A stretch of DNA of 64,000 nt from positions 866,001-930,000 of the forward strand of contig JAEMWC010000261.1 of assembly GCA_016490735.1 (NCBI GenBank), written 5' to 3'. Shown one piece after another: positions 59,301-64,000 of the stretch. The position numbers were made by a program, and so were the translations under genes. Each line of letters begins with the position of its first letter. Position 1 is the stretch's first letter. Source of the stretch: Pachyseris speciosa (taxonomy: Eukaryota > Cnidaria > Anthozoa > Scleractinia > Pachyseridae). The notes under the pieces were generated by a model. That model was not told where the DNA came from and made no database searches. It saw only the letters and a list, made by a program, of their open reading frames with translations.

Positions 59301-61779
59301 GTATCTTTAACAAAGGATGGTATTTTATGAACTAAAGGTTGAAGGTAGTAGTCAACGAACTGGGATATACGTTCACAGCCATGGGCACTAAAATGGCCCC
59401 TTCTTTTGCTAATCTTTTTCTTGGGTATTTCGAGGCCAACGCTTTGGAAAATGCCCCTTTTCAACCCCACACGTGGCTGCGATATATCGATGATATTTTT
59501 ATGATCTGGACTGAAGGTCTGGATAATTTAAAAATTTTCATCGATTATCTTAACAACGTTCACCCTACCATAAAATTCACCAGTTCACACTCTTTTACTA
59601 ACGTACCTTTCCTTGACGTTAATGTCTCATTAACCAACGACGGTCATATCTGTACCGACCTCCATACTAAACCTACAGACAAGCACCAACACTTACTCTA
59701 TTCTTCTTGCCATCCCATGCATACTAAAAAAGCCATTCCTTTCAGTCTAGCACTCCGTTTACGACGTATTTGTTCTACCGACGAAACGTTTAATACTCGC
59801 GCTGCTCAACTTACTACATATCTTCTCAAACGCGGTTACAGCCGCAATTTCATCACTAAACAAATACAACGTGCCGCCGACATCCCCCGCAGACTCACTT
59901 TAGAAAACAAAAACGTCAACAAACCTAAACGTATGCCTTTTATAACGACCTTTAATCCATCACTTCCTCACATCTCTAGCATCATCAAAAAACATTACAA
60001 TTTACTGCTATCTTCTAACCGCTGCAAAAACATTTTTCAGCATTTGCCTGTTGTTGCCTTCAGACGTTGCCCTAATCTCCGTGACTTACTAGTCACAGCT
60101 AAACTTTCTTCTAATTCTACTAATTCACACCTACAACTCCCTTTCCGGTTGTTTCCGTTGCGGTAAAAATTGCGCTACTTGTCCCTACATTTCAGATGGA
60201 CTCACAAGCTATACTTTCTCTTCTACAGGTGAAACGCGCCATATTAAATCTAACCTGACCTGTGACACTAAAAACCTCATTTACATGATTCAATGCAACC
60301 GCTGTAATTTACAATACATAGGCGAGACTAAACGACGTTTAAAAGACCGATTTAATGAACACCGCCGTACCATAGATAACCCTAACACCAAATCTAAACC
60401 TACCACAGTCGCGGAACATTTCCTCTCCTCTCCTAACCACACTGCTAATGACATGCAATTAATCCCCATTGAGAAAATATTTTCTAACAGAGACTCAATC
60501 CGTAAGGCCAGGGAAGCTTTTTTAATTTCAAAAGGCAGAACAATTGATCCTGAAGGTCTTAACATCCGCGAAGAAACATATTAGTTAATATTTCTTATAA
60601 GTTTACCTTTTTTCTAGTATTTTATTTTACACTGTCAATCATTTTAGTTTCACGTGTTTCCGGTATATAACTACATAAACACCCCTTCCAATGTAAATTC
60701 TCATTGTACCTGAAGAAGGCTGGTTTGGCCAGCCGAAATATAGTACACAAAACTTAAAACCATTCTACGTTGTATCGGCCCTTGCTTTTATACCCTCTGT
60801 TGATTTTATTACGCCGATCAGATCATCAGTTTGATCCAACGTATACCAGCAGGATTATTGTCCACGGTTGCTTGCTTGAACATTTGATAACAACAAAGGG
60901 ACTTAAAGGCATTGTTATTCATGTTTTACAACAGGCGCCATTGCCTCGCCTGAGTGGAAGGAACACATAGACAAACATCAGAAGAAGATAAAGGACGTCG
61001 AAGAAAAATACGAGAGAAAAGCAAAAGAAAGCAAAGTATGTTTATTTGAACTAAGTACCACTCACATGAGCCTGCATAATTCCAGAGTTCAATCCGTGAT
61101 TTATATTTCAATTAACCGAGACACCCTAACAACTAAGAAAAATGCACCGATGCTATTTATCTCCTTTTCGGCATGTCTTCAAATAGTTTCAGCGCGTTTT
61201 TTGTTTGAGCCGTTTCGGTTTCTTTAACAAGATAACCTGTCCCTTTAGTCAGTGATAGTTTTCCAAAAACCCGTGCTGGCCTTATTTCCACGACCAATGC
61301 TCAAGCAGTTTTGTCCATCCTCAAGCGAAAAGCAACAGCTTCCTGTTTGAAACATCGAGGAGTATCAATTTTGTCCAGCCACAAATCACGGTTCATCGCA
61401 GTCGAATCTTAGGGAAAATAATTAACGATAATAAAAAAGGTGCCAATACCTTTTATGGATCGGTGCAAACTGATAGCTGGAAACGATAACGCGCTTTTGT
61501 TGTTCACATTCCTATCACCTACTTTCTCCGCAGCTTCCCTTAACAATCTTAGTGGTCGCATATTCCTCAGCTGGCGATGCCATATGCCAAGAGGCAAAGC
61601 GGGAACACGCTTCGCTGGTGGTTGTGGGAAGTCGTGGAGCTGGCGTATTACGCCGTACTGTCCTGGGTAGTGTCAGTAACTATGTTGTGCATCACGCTCA
61701 CGTACCAGTGTTAGTCTGTCCCAAACCCCACGGCCACCAGAACATAGGACATCCCAATGAAAGCATGGAAATGGAATGA
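54678..61779 (+). CDS. Universal stress protein (UspA family), four exons
   Basis: A small nucleotide-binding stress protein, expected in the cytosol. Exons 54678-54756, 57048-57131, 60935-61035 and 61534-61779 give 169 residues, a normal family length. Motifs in order: the first strand VIVVGVDNSEWSEKAFD (about 10-26), YLNYIHREQDRVIAVYC, a charged helix (EWKEHIDKHQKKIKDVEEKY), GDAICQEAKREHASLVVVG, and the ATP-binding signature G-2x-G-9x-G-S (G120, G123, G133, S134) in GSRGAGVLRRTVLGSVS, ending VPVLVCP. The frame across exon 1 and exon 2 is right only if splicing occurs after base 54756, where the intron starts CTGAGT instead of GTGAGT. The other borders are GT-AG; the donor chosen for exon 2 is GTAAGG at 57132. 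Intron 1 holds MITEs and a SINE, and intron 2 a Penelope-like pair. Animal function of this family is poorly defined. Confidence 0.85.
55590..55667. mobile_element. Hairpin MITE, 78 bp
   Basis: CTCGTTCCCAGG and CTCTTCCC on the left pair with GGGAAGAG and CCTGGGAACGAG on the right. The same terminal word forms the 39-bp element at 62292-62330. Confidence 0.75.
55690..55800 (+). ncRNA. Decayed hammerhead of the retrozyme-like family
   Basis: GAGCTATGCCATG then CTGATGAGGCC and GTAACAA match the element at 27.6 kb, including the upstream words CACGTTTTCA and ATATGTGGG. After stem II position the GGCC-GAAAC half is not conserved, so it should be inactive. The SINE starts just downstream, at about 55811. 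Confidence 0.6.
55811..56280 (+). mobile_element. tRNA-derived SINE
   Basis: The head resembles a tRNA: an A-box region TTAGCTCAGTGGTAGAGC, an anticodon-like loop CTAGCGT and a B-box region GGGTTCAAACC. The acceptor and anticodon stems do not pair well, so it is not a functional tRNA. The body includes GTAAAAGAACCCACACACT, and the 3' end is GAATAAAGACTATTACTATT followed by (ATT)n. Confidence 0.75.
56262..56370. repeat. (ATT)n, (GTAT)n and (GT)n microsatellites at the SINE end
   Basis: Three simple repeats in succession directly after the SINE 3' terminus; the first is part of the SINE tail. Confidence 0.9.
57358..57616. mobile_element. MITE-like element in USP intron 2
   Basis: GGGGAGGCTCCACCCCG at 57358 faces CGGGTGGAGTCTCCCC ending at 57616. 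The interior repeats CCCTACCCTTTCATATA and AAAAAGGTACCCCTTTCG words. Confidence 0.6.
57848..57890 (-). ncRNA. Degenerate hammerhead motif at the left Penelope-like end
   Basis: The mirror image of the motif at 60705-60747, with the same sequence. Confidence 0.5.
58012..58311 (-). pseudogene. GIY-YIG endonuclease domain of the left Penelope-like copy
   Basis: A 99-residue open frame with MIQCNRCNLQYIGETKRRLK, FNEHRRTIDNP and KAREAFLISKGRTIDPEG. It is identical to the right copy. The upstream reading frame is shifted, so it is not joined to the RT in one frame. Confidence 0.85.
58521..59117 (-). pseudogene. Reverse transcriptase part of the left Penelope-like copy
   Basis: Contains HGTAMGTKMAPSFANLF, RYIDDIFMIW and PFITTFNPSLPHIS, the core RT motifs, but with the 55-codon deletion after WTEGLDNL and a frameshift near the C-terminal end. 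Confidence 0.85.
59372..60584 (+). pseudogene. Reverse transcriptase and GIY-YIG endonuclease, right Penelope-like copy
   Basis: The RT frame runs to about 60166 with MGTKMAPSFANLFLGYFE, YIDD and a thumb region; the endonuclease lies in another frame, 60285-60584. A frameshift near 60120-60135 separates them, and the left copy has the same shift. It precedes a CFRCGKNCATCPY cysteine cluster that comes before the endonuclease in this family. The N-terminal half of the RT is missing, so the copy is inactive. Confidence 0.85.
60705..60747 (+). ncRNA. Degenerate hammerhead motif at the right Penelope-like end
   Basis: Stem I TGTAC (60705-60709) with GTACA (60743-60747); core CTGAAGA (60710-60716), one extra A, stem II GGCTGG with CCAGCC around TTTGG, GAAA at 60735-60738 and a loop-less AT/AT stem III before A60742. 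The order and spacing match the hammerhead at 39.4 kb. Position 7 of the core (A here) is tolerant in hammerheads, but the cleavage triplet (ATA) and extra A make activity uncertain. Confidence 0.55.
61036..61533. other. USP gene intron 3
   Basis: 498 bp, donor GTATGT and acceptor CTCCGCAG; no recognised repeat. Confidence 0.7.
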
Positions 61780-62291
61780 ATGTTGCCTTTGCATATGATA
61801 TTCTTTTCGTTTACTTTAAAATTAACAAGAGCGGACTTGTTGTACCTTAAAACGCTAGACACGACAAAAGGGCATGAAATCCTTTCTGTGTGGGCAAAGT
61901 TACGCAAAAGAGGTTGAAATGTTACTGAATGTTTCAGGCTATAATTTATAATCTTTATAATTTTACAGGTTGGGTAAATTTGTACGAATCATTGCTGGTA
62001 AACAGTACGAAACGTACAAGTGAGAAGTATTTTACCCTGGCATTCATTTGAATGGCCACACCTTACTAGGACTTCATCTACAGACTCTGAAGGTCACAAA
62101 AACGAAAAACAAAAAAGCATCCTTGAACCTTCTGTAATAGCCCCTCTTAAGGCTACCGCAGATGTCATGTATCGTTAATCATTGGTCACCTTTTCACACG
62201 TAAACTGTTCCTCCCTGAAGAGTCGTAAAATTGCGAGTTATGACAGAGGTGGGATTGGGGATATTTTCCCTCAAATTCATTTTCACTATCG

Positions 62292-62330
62292 CAACCTCGT
62301 TCCCAGGGCTTTTCCCTGAGAACGAGGTTG
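62292..62330. mobile_element. 39-bp MITE with 9-bp target duplication
   Basis: CAACCTCGTTCCCAGGG faces CCCTGAGAACGAGGTTG with one mismatch and a 5-bp centre. TCACTATCG flanks both sides (62283-62291 and 62331-62339). Confidence 0.8.
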
Positions 62331-62392
62331 TCACTATCGGTCTTTTGCCAGAGAAGGTCAAGAAGACTGCCTAATGAATGCTTTAAGGATGT

Positions 62393-63275
62393 TTTTTAGC
62401 TTTGGGGTGTATCTCTTGAAATCGAAATTTCCTATAGAAGGCATGATTCCATTTCCTTGAGACTACAACATCTTTTCGACGTATGATTAAAGTTTATTTC
62501 CTCATTGTTTTACAAGCAACAGCTGTTACCATAGGGATGGTAACGAGTGGCCGCTCGGTTTGAAAAGAAAGGTCAAATTATCTCGAAATCCAGTCAGACA
62601 CTTCATAACGAAACTTAAAATGACTGTAAAGTTGAGTTGATTTTTATTGAGTTGAGTTGAATTTTTATTGACTTGCTATTAATTAAATACAGAATTACCT
62701 GACCCGCAGGTAGCATAGCTAATCTAGGCGAGCCAGGAAATGAGGAAAGATGAAAGTCCCGCAACTTGTAGGCCTAATAAGAAAGAAATCTGTAAGAGCT
62801 TTTTCAAGTAAAATATTTTGTATATTATATAAAGTTTTGCACATTTTCAGTTCTCTGTTTAATGAATTATTATGGTAACAAAACATTTTAAATTCACATT
62901 GAGCCTCCAAGGTAGCTGTGATTGTAAGATATTTCAAAGCACGGACACGTTTTGCATACATTTAGCCGTTCGTACTTAAATATCTTACAATGACAGCCAC
63001 AGCCAGGCTCAATGTAAATTGAAATTGCTTGGCTACCATAATAATTCCTTGAACAGAGAAGAAAAGAGTAAAAGTTAAACATTTCCTTGTAAAGCTTGAA
63101 GAAAAGTGCGGGAATGATCAAAACAGACCTTTTTAAAGTTTATTTGCAATTTACTTGAAAACGTTCATACAGATGTTTTCTAACTTGGCTTGCAAGTTGT
63201 GGCACTTGTGTAGTTTATACTCTAGAAGTTTCGTTATGAAGTGTCCGACAGGTACACCCCAAAGCCAAAAAAACA
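62393..63275. repeat. Diverged inverted pair of retroelement tails
   Basis: Words on the left (GCTTTGGGGTGTA, GACACTTCATAACGAAACT, TTTTCAAGTAAA, ATTATTATGGTA, ACATTGAGCCT, GTAAGATATTT) recur in inverse order and orientation on the right, the centre being near 62960. The left arm carries an extra stretch at about 62416-62600 and an AT-rich retroelement tail at 62639-62760. Two copies of one repeat in opposite orientation fit best. Confidence 0.6.
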
Positions 63276-64000
63276 AAACTGATGCGAGCCTCTTTAACAG
63301 TATACTAGTTAATTACAGATGAATTTGCAGTTGAAATGCAGCTTTCTGAGCTTCAAATAAAGTTTTGAGTCAGATTCACCCCAGTTGGCTGACAAGGATT
63401 ATTTTCTCTTTCTTGTTATACCGGCTTGAATATTGTCTTGAAACAGTTTAAACAGATTTACTGTGACTTTATCAGCCGTAAGGTAAGGAATGACTCAGGA
63501 ATATTAGCGGGGAATGGTTGCAGCAAACGGTCGCAGGGACAAATTCCCTTCGTGTGAGCAAAAGAAATGTATTCGCGAGATCCAAAATTTGCTCCTTACG
63601 AATGGTCCCATGAATCAGTGAAACTTGAAATTCGCCAGAAAATCCTTGTCCTGTTTGTGTGAAATGAGCGTGGACCGAGTTCCATGGGAACATTCCCCTC
63701 GTGTGCGCCACTCTAAACCAGCTGTTTGCAGTTTTGGAGAATCTCGTTTGCCTCTATTTTCCCTACAAATTGTGGGGAGAAGTTTACCCAGTCCGTTTAC
63801 GTTTGAAGCAGGTATCATTTATATGGCTGAAAGGGAAAACCTGAAAGCTTGCGAAAAATCTGGTATAGTGTCATTCAAACTGTCGTAAAACAATTTCAAA
63901 ATAATGCAACTTTGGCGCGAAAATTGTCTCAGGCAAGCTTAGTTTTCGCGCCTTAATTTCTGCCGGCCCCTGACGGCGTTCATTCTTTTGTATGGGTGAA
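63276..64000. other. No recognised feature
   Basis: Overlapping frames at about 63615-63888 on both strands show no known domain. The end of the window has a small inverted word pair TTTGGCGCGAAAA / TTTTCGCGCC at about 63910-63952. Confidence 0.45.

Larger units (their letters stand above)
57799..59371 (-). mobile_element. Penelope-like retroelement, left copy
   Basis: Minus-strand copy of a Penelope-like element (reverse transcriptase plus GIY-YIG endonuclease). From its truncated 5' end at 59371 the frame gives RISQFVDYYLQPLVHK, later MGTKMAPSFANLFLGYFE and the catalytic YIDD, then the endonuclease part ending near 58012. Compared with the right copy it lacks 165 bp (55 codons, in frame) just after WTEGLDNL and has single-base frameshifts. 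Its 3' end, with a hammerhead-like motif at 57848-57890, runs to 57799. Confidence 0.85.
59372..60796 (+). mobile_element. Penelope-like retroelement, right copy
   Basis: Plus-strand copy that begins abruptly at ACAGCCATGGGCAC, fused head-to-head with the left copy at 59371/59372. It contains the RT core, the GIY-YIG domain and the 3' end with a hammerhead-like motif, and finishes with the same words (GGCCCTTGC, TTTTATACCCT) as the left copy. The two arms are nearly identical over about 1.4 kb. Confidence 0.85.

Overview
This is a eukaryotic nuclear window: spliced genes with GT-AG introns, long AT-rich introns and dense DNA transposons, with no prokaryotic gene organisation. The gene set (animal-type bifunctional PAPS synthase, FAM13-like RhoGAP, an intron-containing universal stress protein), very abundant MITEs, a Penelope-like element and several hammerhead-ribozyme motifs suggest a cnidarian, most likely an anthozoan such as a stony coral. 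The taxon is inference.

Layout. (1) 1-11.7 kb, minus strand: four exons of a RhoGAP gene, best matched to the FAM13A/B type, whose 3' end lies outside the window and whose 5' exons I could not place. Its 8.6-kb intron holds three DNA elements nested inside one another; the innermost is TTAA-flanked and carries remains of a DEDDh exonuclease-like gene. (2) 11.8-40 kb: no confidently recognised gene. It is packed with terminal-inverted-repeat elements, foldbacks, minisatellites and simple repeats. The highlight is a 385-bp insertion at 27.4-27.8 kb that contains a complete type I hammerhead ribozyme, is flanked by a 14-bp target duplication and shows a 256-bp repeating unit. A second hammerhead lies at 39.4 kb. 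(3) 40.2-51.1 kb, plus strand: a complete PAPS synthase gene, 12 exons and 618 residues, with APS kinase followed by ATP sulfurylase; MITEs sit in its introns. (4) 54.7-61.8 kb, plus strand: a four-exon universal stress protein gene of 169 residues, with a non-canonical first splice donor in this sequence. Its introns contain a tRNA-derived SINE, MITEs, a hammerhead remnant and a head-to-head inverted pair of Penelope-like retroelements with hammerhead-like ends. (5) 62-64 kb: retroelement tails in inverted orientation and no recognised gene.

The host genes are not visibly linked in function: PAPS synthase makes the universal sulfate donor, the RhoGAP protein would regulate Rho GTPases, and the stress protein is a small nucleotide-binding protein. 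The unusual content is the ribozyme-bearing retroelement material: two intact-looking hammerheads, one degenerate pair and one remnant, in three sequence families within 64 kb.
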